From Chromera velia (lineage: Eukaryota; Sar; Chromeraceae): a stretch of DNA of 22,500 bases. The DNA is taken from positions 1 through 22,500 of the forward strand of contig JAHBMJ010002591.1 in NCBI GenBank assembly GCA_018398765.1, given 5' to 3'. The position numbers were made by a program, and so were the translations under genes. How positions within the stretch are numbered: position 1 is the first letter of the stretch; every line of letters begins with the position of its first letter. This document shows, in pieces, positions 1-11,249 of this stretch. The notes beneath the pieces are model-generated. The model saw only the letters and a program-made list of their open reading frames with translations. It made no database searches and had not been told where the DNA came from.

Positions 1-13
1 CCCCCCCCCCCCC
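1..13. repeat. Poly-C run at window edge
   Basis: The window opens with thirteen consecutive C residues. Together with the N and G-run near the other end, this suggests contig-edge or gap-adjacent homopolymer sequence. It carries no functional signal that I can see. Confidence 0.7.
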
Positions 14-376
14 TCCGCTGCCTCTCAACCAAGAGAGAGATGAAGATCCGGCCTCTTCGTCTCTGCCCGCTGGAGGCAGTCGAATGATGCAATTGTTCTC
101 TTCTGTTGCCGGCGGTTTCTCCAATGAAGCCGAGGCATCGAGAGAGAGACACCACCATCCAGAGAGGAGTAATATGGGTTTAGGGGACAATCGGGGAGGA
201 AAGGGGGGGTGAAGTGCAGCCCTGAGAAGACCCTATCCGACTCTTTTTGGCAGTCTGCAGGCCACAGAACCGGGCCCCTCCTCTCAGCAGACCGGACAGC
301 CGTTCCCCCTTGGCCCCCTGCGTCGTCCTCTTCTTCCTCTTCCTCCATTGTTGCTGGAGGTAGTAGGGGTGTGGCG

Positions 377-2767
377 ATGCTGGGGGGTGAGGAGTCTTGT
401 TTTGGTCAGATGCGATCAGCAGAGCATTTGGGGGATGCAGACGGGGTTGAGGAGGGGGACGGGGGGGCAGAGAACGGGTATCACTTGCCGTCTCTGTCCC
501 CGACTTTCGTTCCATCTGCCTCTCCTGCAGGATCATGGGAGGGGGGGGAACATGGAGGGGAACCGTCCAGATCTAGGTGGGTTCTCCATGAGAATTCAGC
601 AGCAGCAACGATGTGTGATGTCGGGATAGGTACAGACGAACAGAACGACCCCAGCAGCTGTATGGGGGGAGTTTTGCCTTTCCCGAGTGGTGATGGTCGT
701 TCAGCAGATACAGAGCGCGTTGCGTCTGTTCCTTCCTCACTGATAGGAGAGGCAGGGGGTGGGTCTTCGTCCTTCTCCCACCGCCGCTCCATCTCGTCCT
801 CTCTTGCATTGGAGGGGCGGGCCGTGGGTGAGCCTGCCAAGGGGCGGGGGGGGAGGCATAGAGAAGAAGATTCGCATCATTTCGATTCCTCTTCGTCTTC
901 CTCGTTTTCTTCTGCCTGGCCGGACCCGATGTCCAGAATCTGGGCCGGGGGGAGGTCGGGGTTGTCCTCTGTGTTGCCGCAGTCTCAGTCTGTGCATGTT
1001 AGCTCGGAACGGCTGACAAAACAAAAGGAACAGACTGGGGTTTCTGGTGGCAGAGGGAGGGAGCAGGAAGAGAGTTGGGAGGGGAGAGGGAAGGGAAAGG
1101 AAAGGGGAGCCGCAGGTCTGGACCCGTTTTTCTTTTTTCGCTTCACAACGACTGCCGCGACATCCCCTGAGCGTGAAGGGGGTGGGGGGCAAGGAGGGGA
1201 ATCCTGTCGCAAGGGTACGGGTAGGGGTCCGGCAGATGAAGCAGCAGAAAGGGAAACATATCAGAGAGAGCACGCACAAGCAGTTCCCCCATGCATCCGA
1301 GAAGTTCCTTTCCCTGCACCTGTGGCTGAGTCAGCATTTGTTGATGTCCTCGGTTCCCTTTCCGGGGAGGAGAGAGAGGCAGACACAGGGGGAGGGGGGC
1401 ATTCCTCCTCTTTCTCTCCTGCAGCAGCAGCAGCAGAAGAAGAAGAAGATTTGAATACTGTGCTTGACCCCTCACGGAAACCGTCCCGCACGTTGTCCGA
1501 AAAAATCCCCGGTGCCTTAACGGGCTTCAGGCGAGGTCGCCAAGAGAGCGACCCATTGCGACTCGGGGGAGGCATAACGGACTTGCACTCCTCCCGGTTT
1601 TTGCGGCCGACAGGGGCAGGAGATCAGACGACTGCACAGGCTGCTGCTGATTTCAGTCGTAGCACAAGCCGGAGAAGTGACGAGCGGAGCAGCACCGCTC
1701 TTCGGTCTTCCTCCAATCTTGTAGTCGGCCTAGGCCTAGGACTGGGAGAGAAGGAGAAGGAAAATTTAGAGGGTGGGGAAGTAGTAGAAAGAGGAACAAG
1801 CTGTAGTGGGGGGAGTTCGTGGGCCTGTCCTGTTGACAATTCCTGCACTGTCCCTTTTCCTGTCCCGCTTGCCGCTGTGCAAGTACCTCCCGGACTTGCA
1901 CAAATATGGCAAGGAGCTGATGGGAAGGAAAAAGCAGATGCAAATTCCGATGTGTCCTCTTCCGCATCAGCTCTCCCCTGTTCAGCCTCTGCATCTGCTT
2001 CCGTCTCCGTCTCCCGACAGAGAGGGACCGCCCCTCCAAGCACTCATGAGGCGGCTGTACCTGTTTCCTCCCGTCTCCCCGTCCCTCCAGCCGCTCGATC
2101 GTCCTCATCCCACAGAGACGGCATGCGGTCGCGCGCGGCAAAAAGAGATGGGGGGGGGCTTTCGTCGTCTGCGGGCGATGGGGGGCAGAGGTTCGGGAGC
2201 AGCAGTAGTGACGTTAGCGAATCAAGGGAAAGAGACGAAAGTTGCCTGACAGAGGGGATGACTGATAGGACAAGAGACAGGTTGGTAGAGAATAAAGAGG
2301 CAGCAGAGAGGTCAAATCTGAGGGTGCTCTCCCATCATCAGCCGTCAGGATGTGGAAGCACCACCGCCACCACCCCGGTTGCTTCTGTCCTGCCCACCCG
2401 TGGTACTTCGACTGCTTCCTCGACTCATTGTGAAGGAAGGGAGAGGGAGGGGCATGAGGGCCGGCGGCAGGTCGAAGGAGACGGGGAAGGAGACGGGGGA
2501 GACATCGGTGACATATCGGGGGACATAGAAGCGCTCCTCGAGGCCTGCTCAGGGGCTGCCACCGGGAACGCCCTCGGTCCTCTCAGCCCGACACCCAGTG
2601 GAGGTAGGGGGGGAGGCAGGAAGTTGAATCGACAACCACATACGCATACGCATACACAGAGGGAGGAAGAGGAGGAAAGGGGGATCCATCAGATTCCGTC
2701 TCAGCCCCTTCCCCCCTCACTGCTGAGTTGTGTGGAGAGAGAGAGAGAAAGAGAGAGAGGTGAGTGA
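377..2767 (+). CDS. Long Ser/Gly/Glu-rich low-complexity protein (partial or uncertain ends)
   Basis: I do not recognise this gene. An open frame runs from just after a TAA at 170-172 to a TGA at 2765-2767, about 860 codons, far too long for chance at this base composition. The codon at 209 is GTG, so the first in-frame ATG is at 377. The frame could equally begin at an upstream 3' splice site, for example the AG ending ...TTTTTGGCAG near 255. The protein is dominated by Ser runs (for example eight Ser near residue 40 of the frame), Gly, Glu/Arg stretches, poly-Ala followed by poly-Glu, a short His-Thr run and a terminal Arg-Glu alternation. No globular domain, signal peptide or membrane segment is evident, so it is probably disordered. 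The last codons overlap a consensus donor (G|GTGAGT, GT at 2760-2761). The exon may therefore splice onward rather than stop at the TGA five bases later. No downstream exon could be identified. Confidence 0.5.
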   Translation: MLGGEESCFGQMRSAEHLGDADGVEEGDGGAENGYHLPSLSPTFVPSASPAGSWEGGEHGGEPSRSRWVLHENSAAATMCDVGIGTDEQNDPSSCMGGVLPFPSGDGRSADTERVASVPSSLIGEAGGGSSSFSHRRSISSSLALEGRAVGEPAKGRGGRHREEDSHHFDSSSSSSFSSAWPDPMSRIWAGGRSGLSSVLPQSQSVHVSSERLTKQKEQTGVSGGRGREQEESWEGRGKGKERGAAGLDPFFFFRFTTTAATSPEREGGGGQGGESCRKGTGRGPADEAAERETYQREHAQAVPPCIREVPFPAPVAESAFVDVLGSLSGEEREADTGGGGHSSSFSPAAAAAEEEEDLNTVLDPSRKPSRTLSEKIPGALTGFRRGRQESDPLRLGGGITDLHSSRFLRPTGAGDQTTAQAAADFSRSTSRRSDERSSTALRSSSNLVVGLGLGLGEKEKENLEGGEVVERGTSCSGGSSWACPVDNSCTVPFPVPLAAVQVPPGLAQIWQGADGKEKADANSDVSSSASALPCSASASASVSVSRQRGTAPPSTHEAAVPVSSRLPVPPAARSSSSHRDGMRSRAAKRDGGGLSSSAGDGGQRFGSSSSDVSESRERDESCLTEGMTDRTRDRLVENKEAAERSNLRVLSHHQPSGCGSTTATTPVASVLPTRGTSTASSTHCEGREREGHEGRRQVEGDGEGDGGDIGDISGDIEALLEACSGAATGNALGPLSPTPSGGRGGGRKLNRQPHTHTHTQREEEEERGIHQIPSQPLPPSLLSCVERERERERGE
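2734..2760 (+). repeat. GA microsatellite in coding sequence, abutting a splice donor
   Basis: A GAGAGA tract, broken by one AAA, is read as alternating Glu and Arg at the end of the serine-rich frame. It runs directly into GGTGAGTG, a consensus 5' splice site. Length change here would alter both the protein tail and the spacing to the donor. Confidence 0.7.
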
Positions 2768-3145
2768 CAACGAGGATGGATGGCATCGGTGGGGCCTCTT
2801 AATTTCGACAGGGAATTAAGGAAGGAAGTTTATGGGAAGACCGGAAGAGGGACCATTGAAAGGAGGGGTAAAAAATTCAAAAAAGAGCAACAAAACGAAG
2901 CCTTTCAGCAGATGAAAAGAAGAAACGACACCATCCCCCGCGTTGAATGCTTGCACGAAGGCATCAGTGTACTCTGAAGTGCTGCTTGTTTGCTTGCTTG
3001 TCTATCTGTCTGTCTGTATAGTCTGTCTGTCTGGATTGCACATGTTCCGTCGTCCGCTCGTTTCATGTACATGTCTCCCTTTCTGTTCTGGGATTGGCCG
3101 GCAATCGTAGCGAGAAGGAAGGAGGCACCAGCAGGCATCAATTGG

Positions 3146-3147
<2 letters not shown>

Positions 3148-3176
<29 letters not shown>
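3148..3176. repeat. (GT)n microsatellite
   Basis: About fourteen uninterrupted GT units. A C/T-rich tract follows shortly downstream. Confidence 0.9.
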
Positions 3177-4210
3177 GAGGCAAAAGTGTTTTGTTTTTCT
3201 TTTTTCCTTTCTTGGTCCCTTTTCTCTGTCTGCCTCCATGTGTCCATGTCATCTTCTGCCTCCCCATTTGTGCTGCATGTTGTGGCTGTGTATGTTCCCT
3301 TTTCAAAGTAGAATAAGCTGAAGTGACAACACACCTCCCTCCTCTGAAATCGGGAAAGGGAGAATTTAGTGAGCAGCGTGCTTAGACAGTCTGTCTGCAT
3401 GTAGTGAGAACAGAAGAGAAAAGAAGACATGGGAAGAGAAGCAGGGAAAGGAACTTGTTTTTGTCCACCCGTCCCCCTCCAACAGTACCACAGAGAGAGA
3501 GGGGGGTGGGGGTGAGGTTGGGGGCAGGAAAACGAGCCGAGACGAAAGGGTGAGCGCTTGTCTGCCTGTCCTTTGTTTGTTTGGAACGGAAGGGTGCGAA
3601 AAAATAAGGCAAACAAACGGCAACTTTGGAAATTCTTTTCCCTTCCTTTTTTCTCCCTGTTTTCAGCCTCAGATCAGCTGTGAATTGTCTTTCTTTCTGC
3701 TTTCTACCCTAAATGGAATTCGACGTGACATGTCAACAAAGAAAGAAAGGAAGAATCGGAGAAGCTGACCGATTGTTCAAACCTTCGCTTGTATGCAGCC
3801 GTGAAAAGGCGGCTGCTGCCTGCACGGAGAAAAAGGAACGAAGGGAGACACATGAACGAAAGCAAAGCAAGAAAGCGGCCTCTGAACCCCTGACTGATTC
3901 TCAACAATGTATTTGCGCCAAGGCAGTCTCTTTCGGAAGGAACGAAGGAAGGAAGGAAGGAGTGAGGGAAAGACAAACGGTGCATGCATGAGGTGATGCA
4001 GACACGTAAGCGGCGGCTCACATGCGAAAGAAAGATTGATTGGTCTGGCCTCATTTCATGAAGTCAGACCGGGATTTTTCCCAGAGGAGCAAACCGGTAC
4101 AGATACTCAAATGTACATTTTTGTGAGAAAGGAGGACAGTAGCAGAGGAGGAGGAAGACAAAAACGACGGACAGAATCTTGAACGAGGACAAGAGAAAAA
4201 GAAGAGGTCA

Positions 4211-4310
4211 CGGAAGAGAGAGGAGGACAGAAAAGAAGGGAGGAAGAAGAAGGAATACGACGGAAGAGAGAGGAGGACAGAAAAGAAGGGAGGAAGAAGA
4301 AGGAATACGA
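4211..4310. repeat. Exact 50-bp tandem duplication in a purine-rich tract
   Basis: Positions 4211-4260 and 4261-4310 are identical base for base. Both lie inside a strongly purine-biased stretch (about 4118-4400) on the plus strand. Identity between the copies implies a recent duplication or ongoing homogenisation. No reading frame of note crosses it. Confidence 0.95.
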
Positions 4311-4488
4311 GAGAGAGGTGAATATTTGGGAAGAAAGGAGAGAAAGAAATCGGTCACTGCTGTTGCAGACAGACGGAAAGAAATGAAAAGGTATACCCTC
4401 CCTACTCTTCAAGTCGCACGCACGCACGCAAGACAAAAGACACGTTCTGCATGTTGTTTCTTCACTCGCGCATCACTTGTCTTCATTC

Positions 4489-4508
4489 CTTTCTTTCTTT
4501 CTTTCTTT
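4489..4508. repeat. (TTTC)n microsatellite
   Basis: Five tandem CTTT units. A longer related tract lies 220 bp downstream. Confidence 0.9.
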
Positions 4509-4728
4509 GTTTAAACGCCTCGAATCGATTTTATTGATTGTTCACTGTGGAACGATCGACTCTCCTCGCTGCCTCTTTGCATCCACTGCGTGCCTGCATG
4601 TTTGCATGCGCTTCGCTTTGGTTGGTTCACCCATGCATGAATGCACACATGACGACAGAATGCGTGCGTCGATGCAGTCAGTGCCTTGCTTTGCCTTGCC
4701 GTGGCTGGGCGTCTCCAGATCGTAGAGG

Positions 4729-4766
4729 CTTTCTTTCTTTCTTTCTTTCTTTCTTTTTTTCTTTCT
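4729..4766. repeat. (CTTT)n microsatellite, imperfect
   Basis: Tandem CTTT units interrupted once by a T-run. The tract continues into related C/T-rich sequence (TTCTG units) up to about 4800. Confidence 0.9.
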
Positions 4767-5380
4767 TGCTGTTCTGTTTTGTTCTGATCTGTTCTGTGCT
4801 GTGTGACTGCATCCATCCATCCATTAATCAATGATTGCATGCATTGAATCGGCATTCATGCATGAGAAGGGAACGAAGTACCTTCCCTTGGTAGATTGCA
4901 AGCGTGTCTCTTTCTCCCCTTCTGGCCTGCCTCTTAGTCGATTGCCCTTCTCCTCATTCATCCTTTCATCTACCTGCCAGTATATTTTTCCTCTTCCTGT
5001 CATGATCTTTCTCCGCCCCTCTCCCCTTCGCTTCTCTGAAGGGATCATCGCTTCTTCTCCTTCTGTGCCCGTCTTGTCGCTTTTCCTGTTGATACTTGCG
5101 TTGAGTGAGAAAGGAACGGAGGGAGGACGAGGAAAAGAGACTGCAGGACTGCATGGACAAAGTATGAATGAGAAAGAGAGGAAGGTCAGTGGGTTCATGA
5201 AAGGCTCCCCAACTTCTTAATTCCCATGCATGCAACACATCCGGGATGAAACTTGCGTGCATTCATGCAACACTGCAACACTGTCTGAATGATCGCACAT
5301 TTTTGCCCTCTGGGGCTTCACTTCTTTCTTCCTTTTTTCCTTCCGTTCTGTCTCACGAGAAGTGAATGATCAAACGAATT

Positions 5381-5404
5381 GAACGAACGAACGAACGAAC
5401 GAAC
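5381..5404. repeat. (GAAC)n microsatellite
   Basis: Six tandem GAAC units. Confidence 0.9.
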
Positions 5405-5562
5405 GGGCGACCACCTTGCGGGACGAAGGCCCAGGGGGTAAAGCAAAAGTGTGCGACGATGCCTGGCTGGCTGCTTGCCTGGCTGCCAGGACAGATTTGT
5501 CTTCATGGACATGCATCCTGCAATTGATTGAAGGTTTGGTTGTGAGAAGAAGAACAGAATTC

Positions 5563-5584
5563 GTGCCTGCCTGCCTGCCTGCCT
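5563..5584. repeat. (TGCC)n microsatellite
   Basis: About five tandem TGCC units. The same tetramer recurs throughout the window, including in RAP-gene introns just upstream of 3' splice sites. Confidence 0.85.
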
Positions 5585-8121
5585 GTCAGAAATCAAAGAG
5601 AAGAGAAGAGGCTGGTGGGTGCATTTGAGTGAAGAAGCGGGGCGGGGGGGGCGACTGAAGCAGAAGGGAAGGAGCAGCAGCCATGAAATAATTTTGTTGC
5701 ATTGGCTGTGCTGTGTGCGTGTATACGAGCGAGAAAGGAGAAGAAGAGAGAAAGAGAAAGCGTCTGCGGGTACATGCGCATTCCATTAGTTGAAGGGTCC
5801 ATTCCATTTTTACTGTTTGAATTAATGTATCCATGCATGAACACAAGAAGGAAAAACAAACGGAATGGTGGGTAGCAATTCAAAGCCAGCCAATCTTGTC
5901 CCTTCCCCCCCTCTTTTTTTCTAATTCCGTTCTACAATCGCCGTGCGTCATTCCCCTCTGCTCAGGTGAACTCTTATGGGTCTGCGCGCGTGTCCGTGAC
6001 TGCACTCCTCTTCTCTCCCTCCTTTCGGCCATCTCATCTCTTTCCTCTTCCTGACTGGTTCTCCTTGACTCGCCGCGGGGCGGGCGGGTGGTTGCACAGG
6101 GGGCCTGCGTGAGTATGGATGGAATTTTGAACCCTTTCTTTCTTGCTTGTGACGTTCGGTTTTGCCTTCCTTCCTTCCTTCCTTACTTACTTTATTACTC
6201 TTTCTGCTTTGCTTCTTCCTCAGTTGTCTCTGTACATTTTCTCCTCTGTTCTGCTCTGCTGTGCTGTCCAGATCGGTGACATTTTCTGTCAGTCTGTCTG
6301 GCCATGTGATTGGTCATCCGTTCTTCAAGGGCCTTCTCTTCTTCTTTTTCTTTTTTTGTTTCCTTCTTCTGCTCAGTTTGACTGATGCAGTGAGAGGAAA
6401 AACTGCAGACCGACCATATGTTGGTACCTCTCCATCCCCGTGAAAGAAGGGGGAGGAGAGAAGAAAAGAAAAGAGAAGAACAAAGCCGCTTAAACGATGC
6501 ACTTGTGGAGTGTCTGTCTGCCTGCCTGACCGTGCTTGTCTTCAAGTGAGTGCTGTGAGTAAGTGAAATATTTCACTTGTCTGTTTTTCTGTCCCGAGAC
6601 TTGGGTAGGCTTTGCACCACCCCGAGAGAAGAGGAAGGAAGAATGACGAAGCAAGGGTCGGTCCCGGGTTTCCTCTTCTTCCTCCTCTTCGTACCTTACG
6701 ACTTTGTCTTTCCTGTACTACATTTCTAGCTGTCTGTTCGTTCCTTCCTTTTTTTCTAAATGGCGGCTGCCTGTATGTACGCATCCATGAATTGATTGAT
6801 GCATTCATCAATCTGACCTGAAATCGTCTCATCAGATCAGTTTGTTCTTTCCTTCCTTCCTTGCTGTATCCGTCTTTCTTTGTGCATGTCTGTGGTCTTA
6901 TTGTTTTCCGTCTGATTGCTGCTGCTGCTGCTGTCCTTTATTCGTCTGCCTCGATCAGTTCACGTTCTTCCTTCCTTCTCTTGCTCCCTCCCTCCATGTC
7001 TGCCCCGACATCATCGCGATCTCGTCCCTTAATTTCTTGCTTCGTACTCTACTGAAACACTAGGAAGGGGGGGGCTCTCTGCCGTTCATTTTCTCACTCA
7101 CTGATTGATCCACTCGTCTGGGCATCTATCTGTCTCTGGTGCTGGCTGGCTGACTTCCTTTCTTTTCTCATCAAAAGCGACGGAAAGGGAAAGAAACGAA
7201 TGATCGAAGGCTCTTTTTGTTTTTCCGCCTGTGGGCAGAAGAAGGGGACCCATTTCTGCTGGTGCTGTCCGTCTGGCTGTCTTCAGGAAGACAGACAGGC
7301 AAGCAAGGGAGGAAAGAAGAGGAAAGGCAAAAAAGAAAAGAAGACTCAAGAGAGGACTGGGAGGGAATGGACGGACCCCTTCTTTGCATTCCCGAGACTC
7401 ACTCAGGGACGGTGAGGGAGGGAGGGAAGGAACGAAGGAAGAAGAGAAGGAAAGGAAGAAGGCAGGCAAGCAATAGGGGACACCAACATTGAGCATGTCT
7501 GTCTGTCTGCCTGCCTGTCTGAATGGCTGCAATTGTGCTGGAGTTTTGTCTGAATGGGCGGGCTTCATCGATCGATCTGAGTGAGTCGGCCCTCTTATTC
7601 CTTCCACCCTTCTCCTGTCTCCATTCCGTACGGTGCCTCCCGAGCCCTTCTTTTCATTTCCCTTCCGTTCTCTTCCTTCCTTTCCCCTTCCTTTTTCTGT
7701 GGGAGGGAGGAAGGAAGGAAGGAAGGGTTCTTTCAGTCGAGTCGGAAATGAGACATTCTGGAGGGCGACAGGGAGTGGACTTCGGGAGGTTTCGTTTTTT
7801 TGGGGTGTGTGGGGTGGGTGGGAAAGGACAATCAGCACCAGAAAAAGAAAAGGAGGAGGGGGGGCTGCAAGGGATTGAAGGTACAAGAGACCAGGAGAGA
7901 GGAGCACACACAATCGTTCGCTGTGGTGACTTGGAAGGAAGGAAGAGTTGAAGAGAGGGAGTGTTGGTTGTCAGCTGCCCTGTTTCCTTCCTTCCTTTTT
8001 TGTCTCTTCTTTTTTCGACGTTTGAAGGTTGTGTGTGTATTGTTTTGTCGGTCTATCCTTCCTCTCGAATATATGCGTCACCGTACCCACCCCTCTTCCG
8101 TTCTCCCCTCCTCTCTCCCAC

Positions 8122-8144
8122 CCTCCCTCCCTCCCTCCCTCCCT
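8122..8144. repeat. (CCCT)n microsatellite
   Basis: Tandem CCCT units followed by a T-run, within a C/T-rich block at about 8060-8170. Confidence 0.8.
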
Positions 8145-8403
8145 TTTTTTCTCTCGCCTGCCAGTCCCTCCCGCTCAAAGCATCCTTCCCTTCCTGCCTG
8201 CATAGTCTGTTCCTTTTTTGAAAAGGGAAGTGTCGCCTCAATTCGGTCAAGCTGTAGGGAGGAGAGGAGGAACAGAAGCCTCCCGAACAAACACTGCCCA
8301 CACTAAGTACCGACAGACTTGTGCCCGTCTGTCTTTGACTTCCCGGTGATCGACTGATTGATTAATTGGTGAGACCGATCGATCGTTCGATAGGCAGCTA
8401 GGC

Positions 8404-8422
8404 AGAGAGAGAGAGAGAGAGA
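8404..8422. repeat. (GA)n microsatellite
   Basis: Nine tandem AG units. Confidence 0.85.
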
Positions 8423-10086
8423 AGTGCAGGAAAGAAAAAAAGGTGTCAGGAAGACACCGGAGGAGAACGTACAGCTTGTCTCGCCCCCTCCTCCTTGGCT
8501 CCTCTTTTTTTTTCTTTTCTTTTGAACTTTGTACCTCTAGCTATGCACGGTGGGAGTGGCGTGGAACGTGTCAATGCGTCGGTGGTTTGACCGATCAATC
8601 CATGAATGAATCTTTGTGTTTGCTGCATTCATCCATCAAATCATTCGATCCACCTTGTGCAAGAATGAAGAGAGACTTGGAAGGAAGGAATGAAGCCTGC
8701 TTGCTTGCATTGATGGAGCCGACACCTTCTTCTTCTCTCCTTCCTCCCTTCTATCCAAAAGAAATGAAATCAATGAGGAGGGAGACCATTCAATCGAATC
8801 CAATCACACGCCCTTCCTCAGCGCCTTCATTCGGGGGCACAAACAAAAGAGGAAAGAGGAGAAGGAGGACGGTTGGGCCGAGAAAGGACGGAAGAGTAAT
8901 TCCCCCCTCGCAACGTCTTCCCTCCCTGTTTTTTCTGGCCGGCGTGCTCGCGCGTGAGTGAGTGTACGTATCGACGACGCGTGTGTGATGACGGGGCGTT
9001 GTTGTGACGTCTAGTGATTGGTTTCGTGTGTCCAGTTGCCTGCGTGCATGATTCACCTCATTTTTTTGTGCCTGAATGATTGATATGCGCTGCATGCATG
9101 CTTCGCTGTTTACGTGCGTGTGTGAGTGACATGTCATCGTATCTTAAGAACCCCATTCGGCTGTCGTGTCGGATGACTCGCGGCATCGGTGATCGTATCA
9201 ATAGAACCACCACATGATTTCGTTTCACTTCATCATGAATGACTGGTGTTCGCACGTGTGTGAGCCTGCCTGTCTGCATGTGACCTCTCTCTCCCCCTCT
9301 TTCGTTCGCTACTGAAGGACAGACCTGATCATCAGCCGAATCATGTATGTTGTTATGCAGATCATGAGGAAAATGAATTCATTCTTTCGCATGACAGACT
9401 GGCAGTGGCTCGTCGTGCGCATGCATTAATTGTGCAGGAAGGACATCTTCCTTCGCTCACTGAGTCCGGGCCTCTCTTCGTTCTTCTACTTGCATGTCGT
9501 TCATGCATGCCTGAATCGAATGCAATCATCTCACCTACCTGCCTCTCCTTTTCCTCTCTCTCTTTCATGTCATAGATTTGTCTGCTGTGCTCCTTAATTG
9601 AAGTTCATTCCTCCCGGATTCCTAATATCATGTCGAAAGAAAGAAGGAGAATTATCTGAATTCGACGGCAGACGGACGAACTTTGAACAGACAGACAGAC
9701 GGACAGGCAAGCTGGTTGCATCTTCGTACATATTTTGACATTGTGCATGGATGTATTCATTGTCATTTCATTGTCAATCCAATGATGTTTGATTTCATCC
9801 TGTATTCAATTTTTCTTTCTTTTATGTCTAGACCTACAGCGTTCTACGCTAGTTTCCATGTTTTCCCCAATTTTTTTATGGATGTAGCTACGATACCTAG
9901 ATTGATTGATTGATAAAAAATCGTTCAAGTTATCTGAAAGCCCCGACATGGGTGATTCAATAGTACATGTAACTATATGTATTGTTTGGATGCCTAGTTG
10001 AATACGTAAAGAGTTTGCAGTTTACTTACGTTTCGTTAATTGGGGGTCGAGGGTTTCAGCGGCCTAACCGTTCCTAATGTTAGAAG

Positions 10087-10118
10087 TATCCAGCTAGCAT
10101 ACTAGCTAGCTCTGGATA
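10087..10118. repeat. Small inverted repeat (hairpin)
   Basis: The outer arms TATCCAG and CTGGATA are perfect complements. The inner CTAGC and GCTAG also pair, with a two-base bulge on the right side and a six-base loop. Function unknown. Confidence 0.6.
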
Positions 10119-10575
10119 TAGATAACGACGGCACGTCATAGTCATAGTCATAGGTTTTAGCAGAGTAAACTGAATATAGTCACTAGTACATTGTAAGAAA
10201 AACTTCTACTGCGGGCTTTAGTACCCTTTTTGAAGGGTTTTTCTTTTCTGTCATAGTCTAACTTTCCTCCGCAACGTTATAATCTTGGATTTAAATCTCT
10301 TTATATACATTTTTTAAGATTTTTAAATTAAAGCATCACATATTTATTACGGCTAGTATTGTAGCTGCAAAAAATATTGATAATTGAGTTAATAAAAAAT
10401 GCAGTTAAAATTATTATAGTAGGAAGACTAAGCTCAGCGGCCTACGTTACAATCTTTGTTGAAGTGTACATTGTACAATAATATAGTAGTCTTCAAAAAG
10501 AAAACGGCATGAGCTTACATGAAATGAATGAATGAATATTAAAGTAAATGAATAAAAATGAATGAATCATATTGG

Positions 10576-10599
10576 CAATCAATCAATCAATCAATCAAT
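10576..10599. repeat. (AATC)n microsatellite
   Basis: Tandem CAAT/AATC units, just after a run of GAAT/AATG units at about 10520-10565. Confidence 0.85.
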
Positions 10600-11217
10600 G
10601 ACTGAGCCAGGTGTAGGTTACGTGTAGTCAGACTTATGACAATCCATGTTTATACATATTTATGTATATAATATATATTTTTTTTTGACCGAGCTTTGAA
10701 GCGAGAGATTGTAGTATCATTGTACTACTATTGATTGTAGGCCAATAAAAAAAAAGAATGCATGTTTATAAACTGTAAAGAGGAACTTCACTAAATGCAG
10801 AGCCTAAGTTGTGACTAGTTATGACTCTAAATTAGATTTTGCATATACTGAACCTAGCAATGAATAGAATGAATCTGTTGCACACTTCTATCATTTAGGA
10901 GAATAGATTAAAATACAAAGCTTGAGAATAATGTCAGCCACTTTTCATAACTCCGTTTTAATGCCAACTCACAACTAATTCCGTGCCTCAATCATCATTC
11001 CTTGCCTCCGCCTCGCATGTGAAGGATGTACACTGAGAGGAGACAGTCGTAAGACATCGTGAGACGTACAATCACGTAGAATGTCTGCATGCTTTCCTGC
11101 ATGGGGCGGTCTTTACCTGCCTTTCTGGGGCTATTTAGAGCTTTAAATTTCTTGTGCATGCACTTTCCGGGGCCCGACTTTGACTTTGCGGGGCCATTGC
11201 CGAAGCGGCAAAGACTT

Positions 11218-11249
11218 CGTGAAAGACTGCATGCATGAAGTGAAAGACT
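11218..11249. promoter_or_regulatory. Paired GTGAAAGACT motif upstream of the lipase gene
   Basis: The decamer GTGAAAGACT occurs at about 11220 and 11240, separated by a GCATGCAT palindrome. It lies about 190-215 bp before the lipase ATG. Two copies at a spacing of about two helical turns could be a regulatory site or may lie in the 5' UTR. No recognised factor is implied. Confidence 0.25.

Larger units (their letters stand above)
2768..9590. other. Repeat-saturated non-coding region, no convincing gene
   Basis: I find no supported gene across these 6.8 kb. Open frames here are short, overlap on both strands and translate into low-complexity Phe/Leu/Ser/Pro or Lys/Glu/Arg strings. The DNA is dominated by short phased repeats: TTTC, TTCC, TGCC, TCTG, GAAC, ATTG, CATC and the self-complementary GCATGC/ATGCAT. 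It could be intergenic DNA or a very long intron downstream of the donor at 2760. A 65-codon frame with an ATG at 2780 follows the serine-rich gene. It is Lys/Arg/Glu-rich and unrecognised, and I do not call it. The clearest repeat tracts are listed separately. Confidence 0.6.
9591..10985. other. AT-rich non-coding block upstream of the lipase gene
   Basis: Composition changes from the repeat-laden DNA on the left to clearly AT-rich sequence, strongest from about 9900. No open frame longer than about 76 codons lies here. It holds ATTG, AATG and AATC short repeats (for example 9900-9914), three tandem GTCATA units at about 10135-10153, and small hairpins at 10087-10118 and 10223-10238. The 10-mer CAGCGGCCTA occurs twice, near 10057 and 10435. 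I see no gene or RNA gene. Confidence 0.55.

Noticed and set aside
209..376. Start of the serine-rich protein at 209
   Set aside because: The codon at 209 is GTG, not ATG. In a eukaryotic gene this is unlikely to be the start; the frame is either entered by splicing or begins at ATG 377.
7098..7913. Minus-strand open frame of 271 codons
   Set aside because: It is rich in Phe/Leu/Ser/Pro from C/T-rich tetranucleotide repeats. There is no domain, and competing frames of similar quality overlap it on both strands.
8443..8961. Plus-strand open frame of 172 codons
   Set aside because: The listed first codon at 8443 is GTG. The composition reflects C/T- and A/G-rich repeats, and I see no splice context or recognisable motif.
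10223..10238. Hairpin followed by T-run resembling a bacterial terminator
   Set aside because: It has a 6-bp stem (ACCCTT/AAGGGT) and T-rich flank, but the window is eukaryotic and no gene ends there.
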